From Bacteroidota bacterium (GTDB lineage: Bacteria > Bacteroidota > Bacteroidia > Chitinophagales > Chitinophagaceae), in contig JAEYWX010000017.1 in NCBI GenBank assembly GCA_023428755.1, positions 1-64,000 of the forward strand: DNA of 64,000 nucleotides, in the 5' to 3' direction. Positions 16,586 through 23,657 of this stretch are shown here, one piece after another. The position numbers and the translations under genes are program-made. Positions within the stretch are counted from its first letter, which is position 1; every line of letters starts with the position of its first letter. Below the pieces are notes generated by a model, which was not told the DNA's origin, did not search any database, and saw nothing but the letters and a program-made list of their open reading frames with translations.

Positions 16586-16670
16586 AATCAAGTATTTGAA
16601 TAAAGATGGATGAATATACAAACAGATGGGCTAACCTGCATTAGTTGACGCACTGATTGTGATAAGGTGG

Positions 16671-18272
16671 TTATTTATACTCGCCAAACACAGCACGCAA
16701 TTCATCTGAAATTTCGCCCAATGTACATTTGTTTTCCACGGCGGTGATCACAGCTGGCATCAGGTTTTCACCGCTGCCGGCCCGGTCATTGATCTCCTGC
16801 AGACATTGATCCACTTTGCCGGGATCACGGTTGTTTTTCAACTGATTCAGTTTGGCTGTTTGAATGCTCCGGATGCTGTCATCAATTTTAAAAACGGGAG
16901 TGGTATTTGTTTCTTCCACCTGGAATTTATTTACGCCCACAATGATCTTCGAACCGTTTTCAATATTGCGTTGATACTCGTAAGCACTGCGTGCAATCTC
17001 ATCCTGGATAAACCCTTGCTCAATGGCACTTACGCTGCCGCCCATTACATCGATCTTCGAAATCAGTTCCCATGCTTTTTGCTCAATTTCATGGGTGAGG
17101 GCTTCCACATAATAACTGCCGGCCAATGGATCAACCGTATCGGGTGCACCGCTTTCAAATGCTACGATCTGTTGTGTGCGCAATGCAATCCGTGCTGCTT
17201 CTTCGGTAGGTAAGCTCAACGCTTCATCATACCCATTGGTATGTAACGATTGTGTACCACCCAACACCGCAGCCAAGGTTTGAATGGTGACTCTTGAAAT
17301 ATTATTAAGTGGTTGCTGTGCGGTTAACGTACTGCCGCCGGTTTGCGTATGAAAGCGAAGCATCATGGCTTTGGGATCGGTAGCGCCCAGCTCTTTCATC
17401 ATCTGTGCCCACATACGGCGTGCTGCACGAAACTTGGCTGCTTCTTCAAACAAATTATTATGTGCGTTGAAGAAGAAGGAGAGTCGCTTGCCAAATACAT
17501 TGATGTCCAAACCTTTTTCCAAAGCTGCTTTCACGTATGCTTTACCGTTAGCAAGTGTAAAGGCAATTTCCTGCAGCGCTGTACTGCCGGCTTCACGGAT
17601 ATGGTACCCACTAATGGAAATGGTATTCCATTTTGGTAATTCATGGCTGCACCATTCAAAAATATCGGTGATGATGCGCATGCTGGGTTTGGGCGGATAG
17701 ATGTACGTACCCCTGGCAGCGTATTCTTTTAAAATATCGTTTTGAATAGTGCCGCTGATTTTTTTTAAATCAGCTCCTTGCTGTTTGGCAAGCGCTGCAT
17801 AAAAGGAGAGAAGAATAAAACCGGTGGCATTAATGGTCATGGATGTGGAAACATCTTCCAGCTTAATACCATGAAATAAGGTTTGAATATCTTCGATACT
17901 GTCAATGGCCACACCCACTTTCCCTACTTCACCTTCGGCCAATGCATGATCACTGTCGTAACCAATTTGTGTGGGCAGATCAAATGCAACACTTAATCCA
18001 CTAACTCCCTGCGATAGTAAATAATGATAGCGTTTGTTACTTTCTTCAGCCGTGGAAAAGCCAGCGTACTGGCGCATGGTCCACAGTTTGCCACGATACA
18101 TATCGGGCTGCACACCACGGGTGTAGGGAAACTGCCCCGGAAGTTCTTCTTGTTGTTTCTCGACTTCGCTCGAATCAACAGCATTTACACTTCGACTTCG
18201 CTCAGTGTCTGCGGCAGTATAAATCGGTTTTACTTCAATTCCCGAATCAGTATAGATCTTTTTTTCTTCCAT
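16671..18272 (-). CDS. Methylmalonyl-CoA mutase-family catalytic subunit without B12-binding domain
   Basis: A 533-residue TIM-barrel (alpha) subunit that interconverts acyl-CoA isomers using adenosylcobalamin. Core signatures are GKLWTMRQYAGFSTAEESNKRYHYLL, GLSVAFDLPTQIGYDSD and LRFHTQTGGSTLTAQQPLNNI. The Tyr in RQYAG and the Arg in EYAARGTYIYPP are those used for methylmalonyl-CoA, rather than the Phe/Gln of isobutyryl-CoA mutases (family knowledge). There is no C-terminal DxHxxG cobalamin domain, so a separate small subunit must exist elsewhere. Residues of about 20-40 are not mutase-like: they are encoded by two copies of a dispersed hairpin repeat (18157-18208) inserted in frame. The gene lies 25 bp behind a coiled-coil membrane protein gene on the same strand. 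Confidence 0.92.
   Translation of the reverse strand: MEEKKIYTDSGIEVKPIYTAADTERSRSVNAVDSSEVEKQQEELPGQFPYTRGVQPDMYRGKLWTMRQYAGFSTAEESNKRYHYLLSQGVSGLSVAFDLPTQIGYDSDHALAEGEVGKVGVAIDSIEDIQTLFHGIKLEDVSTSMTINATGFILLSFYAALAKQQGADLKKISGTIQNDILKEYAARGTYIYPPKPSMRIITDIFEWCSHELPKWNTISISGYHIREAGSTALQEIAFTLANGKAYVKAALEKGLDINVFGKRLSFFFNAHNNLFEEAAKFRAARRMWAQMMKELGATDPKAMMLRFHTQTGGSTLTAQQPLNNISRVTIQTLAAVLGGTQSLHTNGYDEALSLPTEEAARIALRTQQIVAFESGAPDTVDPLAGSYYVEALTHEIEQKAWELISKIDVMGGSVSAIEQGFIQDEIARSAYEYQRNIENGSKIIVGVNKFQVEETNTTPVFKIDDSIRSIQTAKLNQLKNNRDPGKVDQCLQEINDRAGSGENLMPAVITAVENKCTLGEISDELRAVFGEYK
18157..18208. repeat. Pair of TCGACTTCGCTC hairpins inside the mutase gene
   Basis: Two copies of the conserved core TCGACTTCGCTC (18160-18171 and 18192-18203) are each flanked by complementary arms: TTC/GAA for the first and ACACT/AGTGT (18187-18191/18204-18208) for the second. 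They encode the TERSRS...DSSEVE linker near the mutase N-terminus without breaking the frame. Confidence 0.8.
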
Positions 18273-18297
18273 AAAGCAGGCAATCGTTAAAAATGAC

Positions 18298-18879
18298 TTA
18301 CGCCATCAGTTGTTTTGCTTCGTTGTTGATGAGTGTAGCCACAATGTTTTGTAAGGATACATGTTCATCATGCGATAAAAGTTCAACAATTTTTTTACTG
18401 AGGTCTGTTCCGGTTGCATCAGCAGGCAAAGTGGACGCCAGTTCATTCACAATAAAAATATTCTGCTCTTTCAGGTTTTTTACACCATCCCAAGCCGGAG
18501 TCGATACATACAATTGTTGACTGATATTGTATTCAAATTCTGTTTTAATACTTTGTACCATCAGGTTTTGCAATTCCGATGCAGATACCTGTGTAACAGG
18601 TAAACGGCCTAATAAGTTTTGTAAACCGATGCGTTCACAAAGAATTGTAATACGTTCATAGGCCTGTAACTGCAAACGGAGCATTTCAGGATTGGCAGTA
18701 ACAGTCGCTTTTCGCTGTGGTGGTGCGGCTGCCTCTTGTTGTTGCAGGGTTTGTTGCTGTTGTGCAAGTACCCGTTGTTCTTCCAGTAGTTCTTTTTTTC
18801 CTTTTGCACGCAGGTAAAGGGCCAGGGCTACAAATACAACAATTGCACCTCCGAATAAATAATAGTAAATGGTATCCAT
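18298..18879 (-). CDS. Membrane-anchored conserved protein upstream of the mutase
   Basis: A 193-residue protein with one N-terminal membrane helix (IYYYLFGGAIVVFVALALYL), a basic stop-transfer segment and a Gln-rich coiled coil (LLEEQRVLAQQQQTLQQQE). A conserved-looking helical domain follows: LRLQLQAYERITILCERIGLQNLLGRL, then IKTEFEYNISQQLYVS and AWDGVKNLKEQ. I recognise the pattern from Bacteroidota proteins of unknown function, commonly beside methylmalonyl-CoA mutase genes, but cannot name it safely. The 25-bp spacing and shared strand suggest an operon with the mutase. What links the two is unknown. Confidence 0.75.
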   Translation of the reverse strand: MDTIYYYLFGGAIVVFVALALYLRAKGKKELLEEQRVLAQQQQTLQQQEAAAPPQRKATVTANPEMLRLQLQAYERITILCERIGLQNLLGRLPVTQVSASELQNLMVQSIKTEFEYNISQQLYVSTPAWDGVKNLKEQNIFIVNELASTLPADATGTDLSKKIVELLSHDEHVSLQNIVATLINNEAKQLMA

Positions 18880-18953
18880 ATATAATTGACTTGCAGCAAA
18901 AATAGGTTTTTGCAGTTGAAAACAAGGATTGCAGAAGATTGGCTGATCATGCG

Positions 18954-18961
18954 TAAATTTG
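18954..18961 (+). promoter_or_regulatory. Bacteroidota -7 element for the IscA-type gene
   Basis: TAAATTTG matches TAnnTTTG; a TTG at 18929-18931 sits 22 bp upstream as a possible -33 element. The ATG lies 16 nt downstream. Confidence 0.65.
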
Positions 18962-18977
18962 CAGTAAATAAAACGTT

Positions 18978-19316
18978 ATGGAAACATTGAATCAAACACC
19001 GGTAAGTTTTACAGCATCGGCCATTGCAGAATTGCAGCGCTTGCATGCAGAGCAGGGCGCAGGAAAGTTTCTGCGTGTGGGTGCAAAAGGTGGCGGCTGT
19101 TCCGGATTGAGTTATGTATTGGATTTTGATGAAAAAGAAGCGAATGATGAAGTGTTTGATGTGGAAGGCATTCCCTGTATTATGGATAAAGGCCAAGGTA
19201 TGTACCTGTTTGGGATGCAGATTGATTGGGATAACGGCCTGAGCAATCGTGGATTTACATTCAGCAACCCCAATGCCAGTAAAACCTGCGGCTGCGGCAC
19301 CAGTTTTGCAGTGTAA
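18978..19316 (+). CDS. A-type iron-sulfur cluster carrier (IscA/SufA/ErpA family)
   Basis: A 112-residue protein that carries or hands over Fe-S clusters to apo-enzymes. The three conserved cysteines are present: one in KGGGCSGLSY and two in the C-terminal KTCGCGTSF. The length is exactly that of the family. Whether it is IscA, SufA or ErpA cannot be decided from sequence alone. It stands as a single gene with its own promoter and a strong terminator. A cysteine desulfurase is encoded at 51.6 kb in this window but not beside it. Confidence 0.94.
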   Translation: METLNQTPVSFTASAIAELQRLHAEQGAGKFLRVGAKGGGCSGLSYVLDFDEKEANDEVFDVEGIPCIMDKGQGMYLFGMQIDWDNGLSNRGFTFSNPNASKTCGCGTSFAV

Positions 19317-19341
19317 GCAACGTTTAAAAAATAGTGAAATT

Positions 19342-19366
19342 GCTTCCTGTAAGGAAGCTTTTTTTT
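19342..19366 (+). terminator. Terminator of the IscA-type gene
   Basis: GCTTCC-TGTAA-GGAAGC followed by eight T residues, 26 bp after the stop codon: a textbook intrinsic terminator. Confidence 0.9.
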
Positions 19367-19428
19367 ACCCGACAGACGGTATTGAAAAATGAGAAAAATA
19401 GTTGTAACTCGCAGTATAAATCAGTTGC

Positions 19429-20331
19429 ATGAAAAATAGTATCCTTCCTTTTTTAGTGTTAGTAACAATGGCATTTGTAAGCACAGAGGCAAATGCGCAA
19501 AAGAAGAAACCTGCTGCTGTGGCCGGAATTATTGGTGATGCAGAAAGTGATAAAACTGATAAGAAAACAAGTGCCGGTAATAAAGAACTAAGGATCATTT
19601 CGGCCGAAAAAGTAATGGAAATGATAATTCCGGAAGGTGGTGCCAATGGCGCTGCTGTTGTTTATCACCCGAAAGAAAAATTATATTACGCAGCACAGGC
19701 CGGGAATATGAATTTTCCGTTGGTGATCTTTAATGAAAAAGGCGATGTTGTGTCGGGTGATGAGCAGGCAACACTCATTGATGTGCGGGGGCTTTGGTAC
19801 AATCCCAAAACAAAGCAACTGGAAGGAAATGCGTACAAAGATTTTGGTTGGTTTGCCTATGATCTGGATAAAAAAGGAATGCCGGAAAAGATCAATATCA
19901 ACAAAGAAGGACGCAACCAGCCCGATGATAACAGTGCCGGTGTGTTAAATACAGATGGGAACGAAGTTCTTTTCTTAGATGGTCTCAATGTAGTTTGTTA
20001 TTCTACTGATGGTTCGGATAAACGCAAGAGTATTCAACTGCATTTCGGTGCTATGAATGCAAATGATGCAACGAACTTCAGTCAAACCGACTTTGAAGAA
20101 ACCTACAATGTCCGTTCAATTATTTATACAGGAATTAAGGGTGCAGAAATTGGCTTGTTGAATATTGTAAAAAAACAAGTGGAACTGTACGACAGTAAAA
20201 GTGGTTACATGAGCCAGGTTGTTAAACTTCCCATTGATTTTGAAATTGAAACCTATTTTAATTTCTCCTACTCAAATGAAATTTATTGGGTGTTTGATAA
20301 ACAAAAACGAAAGTGGAACGGTTTTAAGTAA
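19429..20331 (+). CDS. Exported protein of unknown function, propeller-like repeats
   Basis: A 300-residue protein with a signal peptide (MKNSILPFLVLVTMAFVSTEANAQ) followed by a Lys/Asp-rich linker. The rest has repeated strand-rich segments of the kind VVYHPKEKLYYAAQAG, LWYNPKTKQLEGNAY and EVLFLDGLNVVCYS. These suggest a beta-propeller or similar repeated beta fold, but I do not recognise a family. Its own terminator follows directly. A periplasmic or surface role is inferred from the signal peptide only. Confidence 0.65.
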   Translation: MKNSILPFLVLVTMAFVSTEANAQKKKPAAVAGIIGDAESDKTDKKTSAGNKELRIISAEKVMEMIIPEGGANGAAVVYHPKEKLYYAAQAGNMNFPLVIFNEKGDVVSGDEQATLIDVRGLWYNPKTKQLEGNAYKDFGWFAYDLDKKGMPEKININKEGRNQPDDNSAGVLNTDGNEVLFLDGLNVVCYSTDGSDKRKSIQLHFGAMNANDATNFSQTDFEETYNVRSIIYTGIKGAEIGLLNIVKKQVELYDSKSGYMSQVVKLPIDFEIETYFNFSYSNEIYWVFDKQKRKWNGFK

Positions 20332-20350
20332 ACTGATGTTTGATTATACA

Positions 20351-20384
20351 AACAGGAACGCCGCTGAAAAGCGGCGTTCCTGTT
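20351..20384. terminator. Bidirectional terminator
   Basis: AACAGGAACGCCGCT-GAAA with a perfectly complementary 15-base right arm. The outer A/T pairs provide a short U-run in both directions. It separates the convergent genes ending at 20331 and 20402. Confidence 0.9.
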
Positions 20385-20401
20385 TTATCGTATTAATGTT
20401 C

Positions 20402-21760
20402 TTACTTTGCCAGCGATTGAATGATATCATACTTGGTAACAATATGGAAATTGCCGGCTTCATCTTTGCTTAATACAGCACCATTTTCTTTGGTGATCAG
20501 CGTGCTTAAACGTTCAATGGGAGTATCGAACGATACAATCGGTAATGGTGCTTCCATAACCGCTTCCACACTGGCATGTTTTATTTCGGGGTTGGTAAAT
20601 ACTTTATCAAACAATCCGTTTTCAGAGATGGAACCAATTTGTCCGCTGCTATTGATCACCGGTATTTGTTCGATATCGTATTTCTTCATCAGCTCTACAG
20701 CTTCCGCAACAGTATGGGTAGGTTCAATGCTGATCAAGCGGTTATGTGCACGGGATGAAACAATATCCTTGAATGTTTTTACATCCAGAAAACCACGCTC
20801 CATCATCCATTGATCGTTGTACACTTTCCCTACATAGCGGCTGCCATGATCATGAAATACACAAACAACCAGGTCATCTTTTTTCAAACGGTCTTTTAAC
20901 TGCATCAAGCCCTGTAAGCAACTGCCTGCACTGTAACCGCAAAACAAACCTTCTTCTTTTGCAAGCCGGCGTGCCATTACTGCACCATCTTTATCTGTTA
21001 CCTGTTCAAAGTGATCGATCACACTCATGTCATAATTCTTCGGCACAAAATCTTCACCAAATCCTTCGCTGATATATGGATGCACTTCGTTCATATCAAT
21101 TTCGCCGGTACGGAAATACTTGGTGAGTAACGAACCATATACATCAATGGCCCATACCTGTATGTTGGGATTTTTTTCTTTTAAGTATTTTGCCGTACCG
21201 GTGATTGTGCCACCAGTGCCTGCTGTACAAACAAAGTGTGTAATTTTTCCATCGGTTTGTTCCCAGATTTCAGGACCTGTTGTTTCATAATGCGCCAGCC
21301 GGTTCGCCAGATTATCATACTGGTTCATGTGAATGGAGTTGGGAACTTCCTTTGCCAAACGTGCCGCCACACTATAATAACTTCGTGGATCTTCCGGTAG
21401 TACATTGGTGGGACAAACAATTACTTCGGCGCCAACTGCTTTTAAAATATCTGCTTTTTCTTTTGATTGTTTATCGGTTGTAACAAAAATGCATTTGTAA
21501 CCTTTTACAACAGCTGCTAATGCCAAGCCCATTCCGGTATTTCCGCTTGTACCTTCAATGATAGTACCGCCCGGTTTTAGTTTACCTTCCTGTTCAGCCA
21601 CTTCTACCATCTTCAACGCCATACGGTCTTTGATGGAATTGCCCGGGTTGAAATAATCCACTTTGGCAGTAACAGTGCAGGGTAAATTTTTGGTGATCTT
21701 GTTTAAACGAATGATCGGCGTGTTGCCGATTGTTTCAAGTATATTGTTTTTAATATTCAT
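20402..21760 (-). CDS. cbs: Cystathionine beta-synthase (PLP enzyme with tandem CBS domains)
   Basis: A 452-residue enzyme that joins serine and homocysteine to cystathionine (or acts on O-acetylserine, as related cysteine synthases do). The N-terminal PLP domain has IGNTPIIRLNK, the PLP lysine in YFNPGNSIKDRMA, EGTSGNTGMGLALA and the phosphate loop CTAGTGGTITG. From about residue 330 two CBS domains follow (VAEAVELMKKYDIEQIPVINS and IERLSTLITKENGAVLSKDE), the regulatory half typical of true CBS. The start at 21760 gives the usual MNIKNNILETIGNTP; the frame runs open to 21847 but that part overlaps the upstream gene. It follows a sigma/anti-sigma pair on the same strand by 52 bp. Confidence 0.9.
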   Translation of the reverse strand: MNIKNNILETIGNTPIIRLNKITKNLPCTVTAKVDYFNPGNSIKDRMALKMVEVAEQEGKLKPGGTIIEGTSGNTGMGLALAAVVKGYKCIFVTTDKQSKEKADILKAVGAEVIVCPTNVLPEDPRSYYSVAARLAKEVPNSIHMNQYDNLANRLAHYETTGPEIWEQTDGKITHFVCTAGTGGTITGTAKYLKEKNPNIQVWAIDVYGSLLTKYFRTGEIDMNEVHPYISEGFGEDFVPKNYDMSVIDHFEQVTDKDGAVMARRLAKEEGLFCGYSAGSCLQGLMQLKDRLKKDDLVVCVFHDHGSRYVGKVYNDQWMMERGFLDVKTFKDIVSSRAHNRLISIEPTHTVAEAVELMKKYDIEQIPVINSSGQIGSISENGLFDKVFTNPEIKHASVEAVMEAPLPIVSFDTPIERLSTLITKENGAVLSKDEAGNFHIVTKYDIIQSLAK

Positions 21761-21812
21761 ATCGCAACTTGGCTTTGAGCTGGCGAAGTTACGATGATTC
21801 CCTGAAGTGGAC

Positions 21813-22307
21813 TTAAGCCGTCTTCCTCTTACGACGGAGATAACCATCCATTAACATTAACCCAAGTACAACAGTGATCATCAATACTACATTGATCCAT
21901 GTACTGCTGAACATAGCGGTATAATCAACGGTTGGTATTTTGTAAGTTGTAGTTGTAGAAGCAGGTGACCAGTCGATCAAAGTAAATCCATAGATCAAAA
22001 AACTCACGATACTTATAATGAAAAAGAACGCAATGGAACGGATGATGGTTTTGTTTACATATTGATTGGTAGCAGGAGCAGGTGTTAAGCCCTGTATTTG
22101 TTCCATTACATTTTTACTGAAACGTAACGAAGGTTGTTCCAGCTCCAGTTCTGTTTGCAGCAATTGATGCACTTCTTTCAACTCCTGGTATTTGCTGCGC
22201 CATGTTGCATCGGCAGCGATCATTTTCTCTGTAACTACAACATCATCTGCCGCAGCAGTACCATCAATGTAATTCCAGATCATTTCATCCATTTGTTGCG
22301 TATTCAT
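21813..22307 (-). CDS. Candidate anti-sigma factor, two membrane helices
   Basis: A 164-residue protein directly downstream (13 bp) of an ECF sigma gene. The N-terminal cytoplasmic part (MNTQQMDEMIWNYIDGTAAADDVVVTEKMIAADATW) resembles the helical sigma-binding region of Bacteroidota anti-sigma factors, and two hydrophobic helices follow (IIRSIAFFFIISIVSFLIYGF and TWINVVLMITVVLGLMLMDGY). There is no zinc-binding HxxxCxxC motif. I chose MNTQQMDE at 22307 over a longer frame start at 22355 that would overlap the sigma gene. Function is inferred from position and architecture, not from a clear family match. Confidence 0.75.
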   Translation of the reverse strand: MNTQQMDEMIWNYIDGTAAADDVVVTEKMIAADATWRSKYQELKEVHQLLQTELELEQPSLRFSKNVMEQIQGLTPAPATNQYVNKTIIRSIAFFFIISIVSFLIYGFTLIDWSPASTTTTYKIPTVDYTAMFSSTWINVVLMITVVLGLMLMDGYLRRKRKTA

Positions 22308-22320
22308 ACAAACGATTTTT

Positions 22321-22908
22321 TTAAGATTGAATATAGTCTTCCAGTTCCACTGCAAAATGTTTTTGCATATTCTCTTTCAGTTTTTGCCGGGCCCGGTGCA
22401 GTTTTACTTTTGCATTATTTGGTTGAATGCCCAGTATCAAAGCAATTTCTTCAAGGCTTTGTTCAGCTTTGTAAAACAGCAATAACAGTTTTGCATCGTC
22501 GGGTGGCAGCGTTGCAATAGCATCGTTTACCAGTTTCACTTTTGATTTTTCTTCCACACGATCTGCCCGCATCGCTGATTCCTGGTGATCGGCCAGTTCA
22601 AATACCCCATCCTGATCAATGGAATGCACGGTGAGTTTTTTCTTACGTAAAAACGTCAGGCATAACGATGTAACAATGGTATACAGCCAGGTGCTGAATT
22701 TTGCATCGCCCCGGTAATCATTCAAACAACGGTATGCTTTTATAAATGCGTTCTGGGCCACTTCTTCGGCATCCTCCCGGTTTTTGGTGTAACGCAAAGC
22801 AATCGTAAATACAAACGCCTGGTACCGGTTCACCAATACCTCAAACGACCGTTGATTGCCTTGTAATACAAGTGCGATGATCTCTTTATCCGATGGGCCT
22901 GCCTGCAT
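22321..22908 (-). CDS. RNA polymerase ECF sigma factor
   Basis: A 195-residue sigma-70 family protein of the extracytoplasmic-function group. Region 2 is visible as FEVLVNRYQAFVFTIALRYTKNREDAEEVAQNAFIKAYRCL followed by FSTWLYTIVTSLCLTFLRKKK. Region 4 appears as IATLPPDDAKLLLLFYKAEQSLEEIALILGIQPNNAKVKLHRARQKLKE. No sigma region 1 or 3 is present, as expected. It heads a minus-strand cluster with the candidate anti-sigma factor. The divergent DUF6249 membrane protein gene lies across a 338-bp intergenic region, an arrangement often seen for this sigma type in Bacteroidota. Confidence 0.92.
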   Translation of the reverse strand: MQAGPSDKEIIALVLQGNQRSFEVLVNRYQAFVFTIALRYTKNREDAEEVAQNAFIKAYRCLNDYRGDAKFSTWLYTIVTSLCLTFLRKKKLTVHSIDQDGVFELADHQESAMRADRVEEKSKVKLVNDAIATLPPDDAKLLLLFYKAEQSLEEIALILGIQPNNAKVKLHRARQKLKENMQKHFAVELEDYIQS

Positions 22909-23006
22909 ATCTAAGGGTTAAGACGCTGCCTGTTTGGAATGGGTTACAATGTTTTTTATAAAGTTGAACAGAATTTTTAGCTTAAACAATGTTTAGCAAA
23001 AATTAT

Positions 23007-23096
23007 CAGGGCTAAAGCCTTTTATGACTTGGTTTGGTATAACCCCAGTCTTAAGACTGGGGTTAATTACGGTAGCGTGTAAGGGCTTTAGCCCTG
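23007..23096. repeat. Nested palindromic element
   Basis: CAGGGCTAAAGCC (23007-23019) pairs perfectly with 23084-23096. Between the arms lies TAACCCCAGTCTT and its exact reverse complement (23040-23065). Two independent palindromes one inside the other look like an inserted composite repeat rather than a terminator. Confidence 0.75.
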
Positions 23097-23109
23097 AGTA
23101 GTTCCGCCA

Positions 23110-23131
23110 TGGTCGGTGTCCTCACCGACCA
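23110..23131. repeat. TGGTCGGTG palindrome, copy 2
   Basis: TGGTCGGTG, loop TCCT, CACCGACCA. It is the inverse of 4687-4708 with one loop base different. Confidence 0.8.
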
Positions 23132-23246
23132 CAGTTAACCCCTGAAAAGACAAACAATTTTAAAAAAGATGAAAATACCTGTAACCCGCCCAAACAATGC
23201 GTAGTCATAGTTGCAGAACACATTTTAAAACAAAAAAACAAATACT

Positions 23247-23591
23247 ATGGGTCCTGAAATTTTAATTCCGATACTGGTTCCTCTGGGAGCAATGGCGTTG
23301 GCATTTGGTCTTTACTACTTACGTAACAAGGAAAATATGTCGATGATTGAAAAAGGCATGAATCCGAAAGAATTCGCTAACCGCCCGGCTCCGTATCGAA
23401 ATCTTAAATGGGGATTGTTACTGGTAGGTGCCGGTGTAGGTTTATTCCTTGCTTACATTATGCACACGTATGTATTGAAAATTGATGACGATAATCCGGT
23501 GATGTACTTCTCGTTGCTGGCGATTTGCGGCGGTATTGGTTTGATCCTTTCGTACCGCATTGAAAAGAAAGAAGTGCTGGATAAAGAATAA
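23247..23591 (+). CDS. DUF6249-like membrane protein
   Basis: A 114-residue protein with three membrane helices (LIPILVPLGAMALAFGLYYL, LLLVGAGVGLFLAYIMHTYVL, MYFSLLAICGGIGLILSYRI). The cytosolic segment SMIEKGMNPKEF and the LKWGLLLVGAGVGL and GGIGLILSYRIEK blocks are the pattern of DUF6249 proteins, which in Bacteroidota are commonly linked to ECF sigma factors. It is transcribed divergently from the sigma gene here. Function is unknown; a link to envelope stress signalling is inference. Confidence 0.8.
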   Translation: MGPEILIPILVPLGAMALAFGLYYLRNKENMSMIEKGMNPKEFANRPAPYRNLKWGLLLVGAGVGLFLAYIMHTYVLKIDDDNPVMYFSLLAICGGIGLILSYRIEKKEVLDKE

Positions 23592-23620
23592 TACATTTTA
23601 CAGAACAACCTTATCTCAAA

Positions 23621-23657
23621 AAGAAAAGCGACCTGCCGAGGCGGATCGCTTTCTTTT
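23621..23657. terminator. Bidirectional terminator
   Basis: AAAGCGA (23625-23631) pairs with TCGCTTT (23646-23652) around a GC-rich inner part, with TCTTTTATTTTTT after it and an A-rich stretch before it. It separates the convergent DUF6249 and CtpA genes. Confidence 0.8.

Larger units (their letters stand above)
22909..23246. other. Gene-free intergenic region with three palindromic elements
   Basis: The spacer between the sigma factor and DUF6249 genes has no gene I can support. It holds an outer inverted repeat (23007-23019 with 23084-23096), a 26-bp perfect palindrome nested inside (23040-23065) and a TGGTCGGTG palindrome (23110-23131). The promoters of both divergent genes must also lie here, but I find only weak candidates. 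Confidence 0.7.
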
